A model generated the notes under the pieces. That model was not told where the DNA came from, searched no databases, and saw nothing but the letters and a program-made list of their open reading frames with translations. From Bacteroidota bacterium (GTDB lineage Bacteria > Bacteroidota > Bacteroidia > Bacteroidales > JAAUTT01): a DNA stretch of 34,497 bases. Position 1 is the stretch's first letter, and the number at the start of each line of letters is the position of its first letter. Both the position numbers and the translations under genes were made by a program. Shown piece after piece: positions 1 to 9,365 of the stretch. Location: the NCBI GenBank assembly GCA_021779665.1, contig JAJYAG010000061.1, positions 1-34,497 on the forward strand, given 5' to 3'.

Positions 1-3000
1 CTTTTCTCGGCAAAGATCTTCCACAAGAAAATCGGCATTTTCGATATTCGCTTCTACAAGTGTCACCGCTTTTTTAACAAATTTCTCGTCCATGGAGGTT
101 ATTTCAACGCCTGCTGGGTTAATGCTTACTTTGTGTTTAAACTGGTCGTGTACCTGTTTCTGCCGTTCAAGAATTCGCGACACCTTCAGCGAAAGCATTT
201 CCATGTTGAAGGGTTTGGCTATATAATCGTCGGCACCAGCTTCAATGCCGCGGAACTTATTTTCGTCGCCGGCCTTTGCGGTGAGCAGAATAATAGGGAT
301 ATGCGATACCCGGATATCCTGCTTTACCTCGCGGCAAAGCTGATAACCGTCCATTTTGGGCATCATCACATCGGCAATGATTAGGTCGGGCATTTTATCG
401 AGGGTGAGTTTCAGTGCCTGTTCGCCATCTGCCGCCAGTAAAATACGGTAATGATCGCTAAACAGCGAGGCTATAAATTTGCGGAAATCTTCGTTGTCGT
501 CGACAATAAGCATGAGGGGAAGTTTGCTTTTCCGGTCTTCTTCGGCAACCTCATGAGCATGAGTTTCAGTGTCGACAGGTAGAACCGGCTCTGCCGAAGC
601 AATGATTTCTTCCTGCAGGTGCTGAATGGCCGGGATGCTGATTGTGAATACAGAGCCTTTTCCTGGCGTGCTTTCCACCTGTATCTGCCCTTTATGAAGC
701 TTTATGTATTCGCTCACAATGTGTAAGCCAACACCAGTGCCCGATTTATGCAGATTGTCCGGGGTATCTACCCTGTAGAAGCGTTCAAAAATACGATCGA
801 GATCTTTCCCGGGAATTCCGCATCCGGTATCGGATACAACAACTTTAAGAAATTTCTCGTCGTTATTGAGTTGTTGAACAAGGCTGATGCTGAGCTCTAC
901 TTTTCCGTTCGGATTGGTAAACTTAAAGGCATTGGAAAGGAGGTTGTATATTATTTTCCTGAGTTTTTCGGGATCGAACTCCATGCGCAACTCCGAAATG
1001 GAAGTTGAAAATGAGAAGATGATAGATTTGCGGTTGGCCATTTCGGTAAACGAATAGCAGATATCTTTGATAAATCCGATAACATCGCCAACCGAGAGGT
1101 GTAGTTTGTCTTTATCATTGTCGAGTTTGCGAAAATCGAGTAGCTGGTTTACAAGATCCAGCAAACCATTAGCATTTCGCTGTATTATTTCAAACAGATT
1201 TTTCTCCTCGTCACTTTTGGCATTTCGCTGCAATTTTTCAATGGGACTAAGGATTAAAGTAAGCGGCGTGCGGAATTCGTGGCTGATATTGGTAAAAAAC
1301 CTGAACTTCATCTCATCTATTTCATGAAGTTGTTTGGCTTCTCTGATACGCTGCTCATTCTCGAATTCCTTTTTTTGCTTCTTCAGATTATAATTAACAA
1401 TAAGCCATACAATTCCAAGTACCGCAAGAAAATACAGCAAAACAGCCCACCACGAAAGCCATAAGGGAGGCTTAACCGTAATTTTCAGCACCAGCGGATC
1501 TTTACTCCATTTATTGTCGTTATTGGCGGCATAAACAATCAATTCGTAGTTTCCGTGGTTGAGACTTGAATAATTCACCTGTCCGACAGCATTAGTAATT
1601 TCATTCCATTCGGTATCGAAACCTTTCAGCATATACCTGTACTTGTTCTTCTGCGGATGAATATAACTCAGGGCTGAAAACCGTATGGTGAAATTATTGG
1701 CGTTATGGTGCAACACGAGCTTGTCGGTTTGTGCGATAGAACTTTCGAGAATGGTATTGTCACGATATTCCTCGCCGGGCTGAATTTCCTTATTGCCTAT
1801 AATTAAAGCTGTAAACTGAGGATGGGGTATTATTTTATTGAAACGGATATTATCCTCATCAATTACCACATATCCTTTGGTACTGCCCAAATATATCTTG
1901 CCGGTTTTACTGCGGAACACCGCATTATGATTGAAGATGTTACTCACCAATCCGTCGTTTTCATCGAACGAAATAACTGAGAATTTATAATCGCCGCGGT
2001 CCTCTTTACATTGTATGCAGGCCAGTCCATTTCGCGTTCCGGCCCAAATGTTGCCTTTTCTGTCTTCTGTTAATGAAACTACCTGGTCGCTCGGCAAACC
2101 TTTGGCTGCTGTCAGATAACGAATAGTTCCCCTGCCGGGATCATAGATATTAATTCCGTTATCGGTTGCAATCCATACTAAACGCCGGCTGTCTTCCATG
2201 GTATAATTGATAATGGGGTCCGAAAGCTTGCCAAGCTGAGCAGTATCCTTAAAGAGGTGATTGATTTGACCGGTAAAAGTATTGAGCACATCCACCCCGA
2301 GAGATGTACTTAGATAGACCGTGCCAGCCTTGTTGTACACTGAAAGTATATAGTTGGCAGAAAGTCCGGGTGTATTGGCAACATTGTTTTGAGTAAAACT
2401 CCTCCTCTCGGCATCAAACTTGTCCAGGCCGCCACCCAGCGTTCCAATCCACAAATTATGGCTGTCATCTTCCGTGAGGCCGTAAATACTTTTGTTGGAA
2501 AGTGAATTGGGATTATTTATCTCGGGAAGATAACGAACAAAACCGTTGCCGTTCATTCGGCTGAGTCCGCCCATAAAAGTGCCGAACCATAGTGTGCCGT
2601 TTTTATCCTGAAGAGACGATGTTATGATATCGGAAGATATACTCGCGGGATTCCCCTTTTCGTTTCTGAATAACCGGAATTTTCCGGCAGCAGTTTCATA
2701 TTTCAGCAACCCGCTCCCATTGGTGCCAATCCAGAGATTCCCGTCTGAATCTTCAAGCAAGGTATTACAATCCTTATTTTCAAGGTTGGGATGCTGGTAG
2801 AAAAAAAGCGGCGATTTCTCAAACTTAAACATATCCGGGTGGTAGTAGGAAATGCCGTTTTTATAAGTTCCTACCCAAATAACCCCGGTATCGTCGCAAA
2901 AAAGACTTATGGCTGAATTTTGGCTGATGGAATTAAGATTCAGCGGGTCATTCCTGAGCACAGTGATGGATTCATCAGCTTTATTGTAAATGTTAACACC

Positions 3001-3882
3001 GCCATGGTCGGTTCCGATCCAGATTCGGCCTTTCTGATCCTGGGCAATACTGCGAACCAGATCGGAAGTGATAAACTTATCTGCTTCGTTTCTGAAATCT
3101 CTCCTGTCATTCCCGAAGAAGCGCCATTTGCCGTTCTTCAGATTATAGTAAAGAAGCCCTCTGTCGCCAATTCCCGGGTAAACCCAGGGATTGCCTTCTG
3201 AATCCAGAAACAGGTTGCGGGCTACCGAAGCTCCCGACGATTTCTCCTGAACATAAGTATTGCGGAAATCGACCGAATTCGTTTGCTCGTTGTAACGTTC
3301 CACCAATCCTGTGGAAAACAACACCCAAAAGGCACCTTCGGCGGATTTAATGCTTACAATATTTCCACTGGCAAGCGCATTAGGTCCATCGCCCTGTAAG
3401 TATTTTGTCAGCTTTTGCTTTCTTACATCGTACTTATAGATTGCTGTGCCCGATTCATAAAAATAAAAATTCTTCTGACCATTTATATGAACAAGCGCCG
3501 GAGTGAAATTCACTCCCAAAGGTCTCAGCACAGATGTAATATTCCGGTTAAACTTTTCAGTGCGGATGTTATAGATCTGATAATTTTGATTTCCCCTGAT
3601 CCAGAGATTTCCGTTAAAATCTTCCTGGATCTCATTTACCGCATTAAAAGCAAGGCTGGTGGTATCGTTCTTTATGGTTTTATAAACCCTGAATTCAAAT
3701 CCATCGTACCGGTTAAGGCCATAATTGGTTCCGAACCACATAAATCCGCGACTGTCCTTAAAAATTGACATCACCTGGTTATTGGATAAACCATTGGTGT
3801 TATCGAGCCGGAGGAAATTAAATGACTCAGAGAAGGCGTTAACCGAAATCAGAAGAAATATCAGCAACAATGTTTTTCTCAT
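1..3882 (-). CDS. Hybrid two-component system sensor kinase/AraC-type regulator (HTCS), C-terminus cut by window edge
   Basis: This is a one-protein signalling system of the kind that in Bacteroidota senses glycan fragments in the periplasm and switches on polysaccharide-use genes. The frame is open from the ATG at 3882 to base 1 (1294 codons). In order I see: a signal peptide (residues 1-20); a long run of beta-propeller sensor repeats with recurring LWIGT, IWVGT and GLNRYDG-like motifs (about 25-700); a Y_Y_Y domain (about 735-800); one membrane segment (about 806-828); a HisKA domain with phosphoacceptor His868 in NISHEFRTPL; a HATPase with a GTGVGL lid (about 965-1080); a receiver domain with Asp1171 in ADVMMPKMDG; and the first part of the AraC-type helix-turn-helix region (from about 1245), which runs off the window. 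It is divergent from the GH31 gene 339 bp away, the obvious candidate target. The family assignment is firm; the ligand and target are inferred. Confidence 0.95.
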   Translation of the reverse strand, partial: MRKTLLLIFLLISVNAFSESFNFLRLDNTNGLSNNQVMSIFKDSRGFMWFGTNYGLNRYDGFEFRVYKTIKNDTTSLAFNAVNEIQEDFNGNLWIRGNQNYQIYNIRTEKFNRNITSVLRPLGVNFTPALVHINGQKNFYFYESGTAIYKYDVRKQKLTKYLQGDGPNALASGNIVSIKSAEGAFWVLFSTGLVERYNEQTNSVDFRNTYVQEKSSGASVARNLFLDSEGNPWVYPGIGDRGLLYYNLKNGKWRFFGNDRRDFRNEADKFITSDLVRSIAQDQKGRIWIGTDHGGVNIYNKADESITVLRNDPLNLNSISQNSAISLFCDDTGVIWVGTYKNGISYYHPDMFKFEKSPLFFYQHPNLENKDCNTLLEDSDGNLWIGTNGSGLLKYETAAGKFRLFRNEKGNPASISSDIITSSLQDKNGTLWFGTFMGGLSRMNGNGFVRYLPEINNPNSLSNKSIYGLTEDDSHNLWIGTLGGGLDKFDAERRSFTQNNVANTPGLSANYILSVYNKAGTVYLSTSLGVDVLNTFTGQINHLFKDTAQLGKLSDPIINYTMEDSRRLVWIATDNGINIYDPGRGTIRYLTAAKGLPSDQVVSLTEDRKGNIWAGTRNGLACIQCKEDRGDYKFSVISFDENDGLVSNIFNHNAVFRSKTGKIYLGSTKGYVVIDEDNIRFNKIIPHPQFTALIIGNKEIQPGEEYRDNTILESSIAQTDKLVLHHNANNFTIRFSALSYIHPQKNKYRYMLKGFDTEWNEITNAVGQVNYSSLNHGNYELIVYAANNDNKWSKDPLVLKITVKPPLWLSWWAVLLYFLAVLGIVWLIVNYNLKKQKKEFENEQRIREAKQLHEIDEMKFRFFTNISHEFRTPLTLILSPIEKLQRNAKSDEEKNLFEIIQRNANGLLDLVNQLLDFRKLDNDKDKLHLSVGDVIGFIKDICYSFTEMANRKSIIFSFSTSISELRMEFDPEKLRKIIYNLLSNAFKFTNPNGKVELSISLVQQLNNDEKFLKVVVSDTGCGIPGKDLDRIFERFYRVDTPDNLHKSGTGVGLHIVSEYIKLHKGQIQVESTPGKGSVFTISIPAIQHLQEEIIASAEPVLPVDTETHAHEVAEEDRKSKLPLMLIVDDNEDFRKFIASLFSDHYRILLAADGEQALKLTLDKMPDLIIADVMMPKMDGYQLCREVKQDIRVSHIPIILLTAKAGDENKFRGIEAGADDYIAKPFNMEMLSLKVSRILERQKQVHDQFKHKVSINPAGVEITSMDEKFVKKAVTLVEANIENADFLVEDLCREK

Positions 3883-3928
3883 GAACAGAAGGATATGATC
3901 AGCATTGAATAATTAATAATTTAAACAA

Positions 3929-4033
3929 CCTCACCCCCGGCCCCTCTCCTGCAAGAGAGGGGAGAATGAACGCACAACCTTTAATCGTAGTACTTCAAGT
4001 CCCTCTCCTGGAGGAGAGGGACTTAGGGTGAGG
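3929..4033. repeat. 105-bp palindromic intergenic repeat
   Basis: The element is bounded by the inverted arms CCTCACCC (3929-3936) and GGGTGAGG (4026-4033). It contains two further hairpins: CCCCTCTC/GAGAGGGG (3941-3948, 3955-3962) and the near-perfect palindrome TCCCTCTCCTGGAGGAGAGGGA read in two parts (4000-4009, 4012-4021). Read on the minus strand it gives LTLSPSPPGEG, a spurious peptide typical of this kind of GC-rich interspersed repeat. It sits between the divergent HTCS and GH31 genes. From 4034 to 4221 I see nothing else apart from a weak -7-like TATCTTTA at 4186-4193. Confidence 0.75.
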
Positions 4034-4221
4034 TATTGCAAAAGTATAATAAATTTATGAGGATGATTTGTTAACCAAAGTCTGTTAACAAACAACCCCC
4101 ATTCTGGCAACATTTAAACCCTATAGATTATCAATTCCGGATGATTATGAAAACATTCTCTCCTGCCCTTCAATTTATCTTCATTTATCTTTAGCCTACT
4201 TTTAAACTATATGAGGAAAAT

Positions 4222-7071
4222 ATGTACAAGTACAAATTAATCGCAAGCCTTGCTTTAATTGCTTCATTGATTAGCTGCAGCAGAGAAGGCTTTCAGAAAA
4301 TATCAGACGGCATTATTGTTTCGGTTAAACAAAGTACCCCCGACCAGGTGCGGAAAATCCAACTTCAGGTAATAAACGACAATATCATTCATCTGTCGGC
4401 AATTCCAACGGACAAATTTCCTGAATTCAAGAGTCTGATTACAGCTTATGAATCCACTAAAACTGATGGGTGGAAAGCCAGTCAGAACGGTGATTCCATT
4501 TTACTTGAAACAGCAACAACCAGGGCTATCGTTTTGCAGAGCACAGGAGAAGTTACTTTTACAGATCTCAAGGGGAATATCCTGCTGCAGGAGCAGAAAG
4601 GCGGCGGCAAGACTTTCCGGCCTATTGAGGTGGAAGGCTCTCAGGGATATTCATTCCGGCAGGTATTTGAATCGCCGGCCGATGAAGCATTTTATGGTCT
4701 GGGCCAGCACCAGAGCGACGAGTTCAACTGGAAAGGGCGTAACGAAGAGCTTCTGCAATACAACACAAAAGTGTCAGTTCCGTTTATCCTCTCCAATAAG
4801 AATTATGGTATATTGTGGGACAACTATTCCCTTTCGCGCTTTGGCGATCCCCGTCCTTACAGCAACCTCAACGAAATGTTCACCATTTCCAGTAAAGATG
4901 GAAAATCGAATGGTTTTACTGCCACTTATATGGTCGATAAGGATCCTAAAAACGTTTTTGTGGAACGTCAGGAGAATACTATTGACTACGAAAATCTTCA
5001 AACCATCAAGAACTTCCCCAAAGACTTTCCCTTTAACAATGCAGCCATCAAGTGGGAAGGTGAAATTCAGCCCAAAGAAAGCGGCACTTTCAGGTTCAAC
5101 CTGTATTATGCCGGTTATACTAAGGTTTATGTAAACGACAGCCTTGTTGTTAAAGAACGGTGGCGTACCTCATGGAATCCGAATGGTTACAAATTTAATC
5201 TAAACCTGAATAAGGATGAGCGCTATAAAATCCGCCTGGAGTGGCAGCCCGATGGCGGCATATCGTATGTGGGTCTGAAAGCGTTAACTCCGGTTCCCGA
5301 AGCCGAACAGACCAAACTTTCGATGTGGTCGGAAATGGGCAAGCAGCTGGATTATTACTTTATCCGCGGCAACAGTGCCGACGAGGTAATCAGCGGTTAT
5401 AGAACCGTTACCGGAAAAGCTCCTATTATGCCCAAATGGGCCATGGGCTTCTGGCAGAGCCGCGAGCGCTATAAAACCCAGAACGAAATTCTGGATGCTT
5501 TAAAAGAATTCCGTAAACGTCAGATACCTATTGATAACATTGTGCTCGATTGGAATTACTGGCCCGAAACCCAGTGGGGCAGTCACGAATTCGACAGCAG
5601 CCGTTTCCCGAATCCTAAAGGGATGGTCGATTCCATTCATGCTTTGGATGCACGGATGATGATATCGGTGTGGCCCAAATTCTATGTAAATACAACGCAT
5701 TTTAAAGAATTTGAGAAAAACGGATGGATGTACATGCGGGCTGTAAAGGACAGCATCCGCGACTGGATTGGCCGTGGTTATGTAGGATCATTCTACGATG
5801 CCTATTCAGAAGATGCCCGCAAACTCTTCTGGCAACAGATGAAAGATCACCTTTACGGCCTTGGCATAGACGCATGGTGGATGGATGCCAGCGAACCCAA
5901 CATCCGCGACTGTACTGACATACCTTATCGTAAAGCCCTGTGCGGACCGACTGCCTTAGGTACCTCAACCGAATATTTCAATGCCTATGCTTTGATGAAT
6001 GCCGATGCCATTTACAATGGTCAGCGTGAGGCCGATCCCAATACCCGTGTGTTTTTGCTCACCCGTTCGGGCTTTGCCGGTTTACAGCGATATTCAACAG
6101 CAACATGGAGCGGCGATATTGCCACGCGCTGGGAAGACATGAAAGCCCAGATACCTGCCGGTATCAACTTCTCAATGAGCGGAATTCCTTACTGGACCAT
6201 GGATAATGGCGGTTTCTGCGTAGAAAAACGTTACGAAAAAGCACCGGAAGGATCAGCAGACCGTGACGAATGGCGCGAGCTGAATACCCGCTGGCACCAG
6301 TTCGGAACTTTTGTTCCGCTTTTCCGCACCCACGGCCAATTCCCCTATCGCGAAATCTGGAACATTGCTCCTGAAACACATCCTGCATATAAATCGATGC
6401 TTTATTATACTCAGCTGCGTTACCGGTTGATGCCTTATATCTACTCTCTTGCAGGCAAATCGTACTTTGACGATTACACCATCATGCGCGGTTTAGCAAT
6501 GGATTTTAATCATGATAAAAACGTAATGAGCATTGGCGACCAGTATATGTTTGGAGGAGCCCTGATGATTTGCCCGGTTTACGAATACAAAGCCCGTAAC
6601 CGCGAAGTGTACTTTCCTGCCGGAAGTGGCTGGTACAGTCTTTACGATGGAAAGTTCACCACAGGCGGACAAAAGCTGAACGTTTCAGCGCCATTTAACC
6701 AGATGCCTGTTTATGTTGCCGCTGGAAGTATTGTTCCGGCAGGCGCTGTTATCCAGAACACAAAGCAGGAGCAGAAAGATCTTACCATCTATGTTTATGC
6801 CGGTAAAAACGGAAGCTTCACACTATATGAAGACGAAAACGTGAATTACAACTACGAAAAAGGCAAATTCTCAAAAATTGAATTCACATACAACGATCAG
6901 AACAAAACGCTTGCGATAGCTAAACGTGTGGGCAGTTTCGATGGCATGGCCGAAAACAGAAAATTTACTGTTGTATTTATTGGTCCGACCCATCCACAGG
7001 GGATTGACTCACGTCTTCAAAACATTAACACTGTTGAATACAACGGGAATAACATTTTGATAAATCTTTAA
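4222..7071 (+). CDS. GH31 family glycoside hydrolase with PA14 insert, probable alpha-xylosidase lipoprotein
   Basis: The 949-residue protein starts with a lipoprotein signal ending in the lipobox LISC (Cys20), so it should be anchored in the periplasm or on the cell surface. A GH31 N-terminal beta-sandwich (about 35-210) is followed by a PA14 module (about 225-365, with SGTFRFNLYYAGYTKVYVND), the catalytic TIM barrel and C-terminal beta domains. The predicted nucleophile is Asp555 in WWMDASEPN and the acid/base is Asp632 in TWSGDI. The PA14 insert and the MDASEPN form are as in the Bacteroides alpha-xylosidases that take xylose off xyloglucan oligosaccharides, so that activity is likely; alpha-glucosidase activity is the alternative. 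The gene stands alone and ends in a terminator at 7126-7155. Divergence from the HTCS suggests regulation by it. No SusC/SusD pair is present in the window. Confidence 0.93.
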   Translation: MYKYKLIASLALIASLISCSREGFQKISDGIIVSVKQSTPDQVRKIQLQVINDNIIHLSAIPTDKFPEFKSLITAYESTKTDGWKASQNGDSILLETATTRAIVLQSTGEVTFTDLKGNILLQEQKGGGKTFRPIEVEGSQGYSFRQVFESPADEAFYGLGQHQSDEFNWKGRNEELLQYNTKVSVPFILSNKNYGILWDNYSLSRFGDPRPYSNLNEMFTISSKDGKSNGFTATYMVDKDPKNVFVERQENTIDYENLQTIKNFPKDFPFNNAAIKWEGEIQPKESGTFRFNLYYAGYTKVYVNDSLVVKERWRTSWNPNGYKFNLNLNKDERYKIRLEWQPDGGISYVGLKALTPVPEAEQTKLSMWSEMGKQLDYYFIRGNSADEVISGYRTVTGKAPIMPKWAMGFWQSRERYKTQNEILDALKEFRKRQIPIDNIVLDWNYWPETQWGSHEFDSSRFPNPKGMVDSIHALDARMMISVWPKFYVNTTHFKEFEKNGWMYMRAVKDSIRDWIGRGYVGSFYDAYSEDARKLFWQQMKDHLYGLGIDAWWMDASEPNIRDCTDIPYRKALCGPTALGTSTEYFNAYALMNADAIYNGQREADPNTRVFLLTRSGFAGLQRYSTATWSGDIATRWEDMKAQIPAGINFSMSGIPYWTMDNGGFCVEKRYEKAPEGSADRDEWRELNTRWHQFGTFVPLFRTHGQFPYREIWNIAPETHPAYKSMLYYTQLRYRLMPYIYSLAGKSYFDDYTIMRGLAMDFNHDKNVMSIGDQYMFGGALMICPVYEYKARNREVYFPAGSGWYSLYDGKFTTGGQKLNVSAPFNQMPVYVAAGSIVPAGAVIQNTKQEQKDLTIYVYAGKNGSFTLYEDENVNYNYEKGKFSKIEFTYNDQNKTLAIAKRVGSFDGMAENRKFTVVFIGPTHPQGIDSRLQNINTVEYNGNNILINL

Positions 7072-7125
7072 TCTACAACGAAATAAAATAAATATCTTTT
7101 TTTCATACATTGCAGTTAGTTTTGG

Positions 7126-7155
7126 AAAGCCGGAGGTTTTATACCCCGGCTTTTT
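7126..7155 (+). terminator. Rho-independent terminator after the GH31 gene
   Basis: The stem AAAGCCGG (7126-7133) pairs with CCGGCTTT (7146-7153) around a 12-nt loop and runs into a T tract (7151-7155). It lies about 55 bp after the GH31 stop codon. Confidence 0.8.
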
Positions 7156-7278
7156 GAATTTAGAGCACAAAAGTGGCAAAATGCAATTTTAATTATTCCC
7201 TTGCCAAACATGCAGTTTCATCAGATATCGACGAGTCGGCGATTTGTTCCCGGAGAATTATTACCTCTGTTTTCCATT

Positions 7279-7286
7279 TACGTTTG
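7279..7286 (+). promoter_or_regulatory. Bacteroidota -7 element (TACGTTTG) for the hydrolase gene
   Basis: It is an exact match to TAnnTTTG, 40 bp before the ATG at 7326. No clear -33 TTTG lies at the expected distance. With a start site a few bases downstream the leader would be about 33 nt. Confidence 0.5.
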
Positions 7287-7325
7287 TTATAAATAGGTAA
7301 ACCGTTAGAAAATAAAAAGTCTGTT

Positions 7326-8516
7326 ATGAGAAAATTCTTTAAGATCCTTGTGCTTTCCGTCGTTTTTATCATTGCTTTTATATTGTTGCTGTTTATTGTT
7401 GAACGAAATAAAAAAATAACACTCCCCGCTCCCACAGGCGAATATGCTGTTGGACGTACACATTTCGAATGGACAGACACCTCACGTATTGACACGCTGG
7501 CCCTGAAACCGGAAAATCCCCGGGAGTTATTTATGTGGGTATGGTACCCCGCTGCAAAACAGGCAAATACCAATCCAGGCGATTACCTGCCTGAGAACTG
7601 GCGTAAAGCTGTTGCAACCCGACAAGGCATTTTTGCAAGATTCTTCACCCGTAAGCTTTCCAGAATTAAATCGCATGCGGCTGATAGTGCAAAACCTGCG
7701 GCAAATAAGCAGTTTCCGGTGATTTTAGTAAAATCGGGAATAGGCGCGTCCACATCCGATTACACAACTTTTGCCGAAGAGCTTGCCAGTAACGGCTATA
7801 TAGTCATTGGATCAGAATCTCCATACAGCACCAGCGTCATTGTTTATTCCGATGGTCGCGTTGTTAACGACAATTCCAAAGGCAATCCCGGAAATGCAGC
7901 GCCATCAGTGGATCGCGATCGCAGACTCGACAGACTGGTTTCGCTCTGGGCCGACGACCTGAAGTTTATAACCAATAAACTAGAACAGATAAATACCACT
8001 GATTCTTCAAATTTATTATATCACCGCATGAACCTGAAACAAATAGGGGTATTTGGGCATGCGCTGGGTGGAGCTACAGCCTTCAGGTTTTGTTTTACCG
8101 ATCCACGCTGCAAAGCTGGTGTAACCCTCAACGGAACTCCTTTTGGAAATGTAAACGAAAACAAACTCTCCAAACCGTTCATGTTTTTAATGGCCGACCC
8201 GAAAGGAGTACCCGGTGCAGTGCAAAAACAAGTCAGTTCCAACATCGATACCATATATCAGCAGTTGCCTCCAAGCCGGCAGTGGCTTAGACTTACAGAT
8301 GCCTATCATTATAATTTCAGTGATCAGGCAGTGATCCGGGAACGTTTTCTGGCGCGGCGTAACGATGACCTGGGAACCATTGGCGAGCTGCGGGGGTTGG
8401 AAATAACCGCGGCAACACTTCGCACCTTCTTCGATGTTAATCTGAAAGGCGCACCCTCAAAAAGAATTTCAGAACTTAAAACAAAATATTTCGAAATTGA
8501 AGAGGCGAAGAAATAA
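7326..8516 (+). CDS. Membrane-anchored alpha/beta hydrolase, PAF-acetylhydrolase-like, nucleophile serine replaced by alanine
   Basis: The 396-residue protein has an N-terminal membrane anchor (about 5-25) and then an alpha/beta-hydrolase fold of the platelet-activating-factor acetylhydrolase/dienelactone hydrolase type. The oxyanion strand region is FPVILVKSGIGAS, and the fold's nucleophile elbow is FGHALGG (residues 244-250), followed by a candidate acidic residue in MADPKG and the C-terminal histidine region DAYHYNFSD (His328). The family elbow is GHSxGG. Here the codon at 8061-8063 is GCG, so position 246 is Ala and not the catalytic Ser. As written the protein should not work as a classical serine hydrolase; it may be a binding or regulatory pseudoenzyme, or the base could be a sequencing error. 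It has its own promoter and terminates 12 bp from the convergent GDPD-like gene. Confidence 0.85.
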   Translation: MRKFFKILVLSVVFIIAFILLLFIVERNKKITLPAPTGEYAVGRTHFEWTDTSRIDTLALKPENPRELFMWVWYPAAKQANTNPGDYLPENWRKAVATRQGIFARFFTRKLSRIKSHAADSAKPAANKQFPVILVKSGIGASTSDYTTFAEELASNGYIVIGSESPYSTSVIVYSDGRVVNDNSKGNPGNAAPSVDRDRRLDRLVSLWADDLKFITNKLEQINTTDSSNLLYHRMNLKQIGVFGHALGGATAFRFCFTDPRCKAGVTLNGTPFGNVNENKLSKPFMFLMADPKGVPGAVQKQVSSNIDTIYQQLPPSRQWLRLTDAYHYNFSDQAVIRERFLARRNDDLGTIGELRGLEITAATLRTFFDVNLKGAPSKRISELKTKYFEIEEAKK

Positions 8517-8528
8517 AGGGCGGCAGAT

Positions 8529-9365
8529 TCATTCTTCCTGACCATTTGCAGACATTACAATATCACTCTGAATGAAATCAGGGTTAAGCGATAAGGCTTC
8601 CTTTAAAACAGCTTCATCGCCAATGGTCCATAGCTGAATCTTAAGGCCTTTGCGGTGTATAAGCTCCACCTGCTCTTTGGTAATTTCTTCCTTAAATTTA
8701 TACTCGAAGGATACTCCTGTAAAGCCTGCATGCAATGCCCGCGAAATCCCCATTTCAAAATCGCCGAAAACGGCCTGATAAGTTTCAATGCTATTGGTTC
8801 TAACTTTAATATAATAAAGAAAATCGCCCGTTTCCGACTCGACCATCACCCTGTGTTCCAGGTGATATTTTGTTGTAAGGTCAATAATTTCCTGAGCCAG
8901 CAGATTCATCTCCCTGGTAATATTAATTCCGTAAGGAGAACAAGGCTTCCAGGCTTTCACATCGAGAGAAATATATTTACCCGGACAATGCTCGCTTATG
9001 TATTTGAATATTTCCTCGAGTCGGGTAAAATCCTTTTGTTTTCCGGCACAGGAGTCCATTTCCATAATTTTTTCCTTTGACAAAAGCCAAAAACATATTT
9101 GCGAACCATTACAATCCGTGGCATAAGGAGAATGGCTTAGCCATAATACATTATCGGAGCCTTTCTGCAAATCGACTTCAATACCCTCAAAGTTTGCAAG
9201 TCCAAACATGCACCCATCGTAAGTATTACCGTCGTCGAAAAAGCCGCCGCCCTTGTGTGCGATAACAACAGTTTGTGTTCCTGTTAATGGTTTATCAGGG
9301 AAATAATATATCCTTTCGCACGAGCAAAGAAAGATAATCAGCAAAATAACGGCAGGACTTCTCAT
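8529..9365 (-). CDS. GDPD-like glycerophosphodiester phosphodiesterase family lipoprotein
   Basis: The 278-residue protein has a short lipoprotein signal ending in LCSC (Cys16). It keeps the spacing of the glycerophosphodiester phosphodiesterase active site: His37 in AHKGGG, Glu63 and Asp65 in IEVDLQ, and the general base His78 in LSHSP. The usual HR pair reads HK (Lys38), and the segment after it (GGFFDDGNTYDG) replaces the usual ENT motif. The C-terminal strand LKIQLWTIGDEA and NPDFIQSD match the end of the GDPD barrel. Such enzymes cleave deacylated phospholipid headgroups to glycerol-3-phosphate and an alcohol, but the altered first motif leaves the substrate open. Its ATG overlaps the stop of the upstream gene (ATGA at 9362-9365), so the two are translationally coupled. 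Confidence 0.8.
   Translation of the reverse strand: MRSPAVILLIIFLCSCERIYYFPDKPLTGTQTVVIAHKGGGFFDDGNTYDGCMFGLANFEGIEVDLQKGSDNVLWLSHSPYATDCNGSQICFWLLSKEKIMEMDSCAGKQKDFTRLEEIFKYISEHCPGKYISLDVKAWKPCSPYGINITREMNLLAQEIIDLTTKYHLEHRVMVESETGDFLYYIKVRTNSIETYQAVFGDFEMGISRALHAGFTGVSFEYKFKEEITKEQVELIHRKGLKIQLWTIGDEAVLKEALSLNPDFIQSDIVMSANGQEE

Noticed and set aside
3931-4113. Small minus-strand frame of 60 codons with LTLSPSPPGEG
   Set aside because: It is the translation of the palindromic repeat, has no start context, and such peptides are a common artefact of this repeat type.
4448-5134. 228-codon plus-strand frame inside the GH31 gene
   Set aside because: It is an out-of-frame shadow within the GH31 and PA14 coding sequence, with basic, low-complexity composition.
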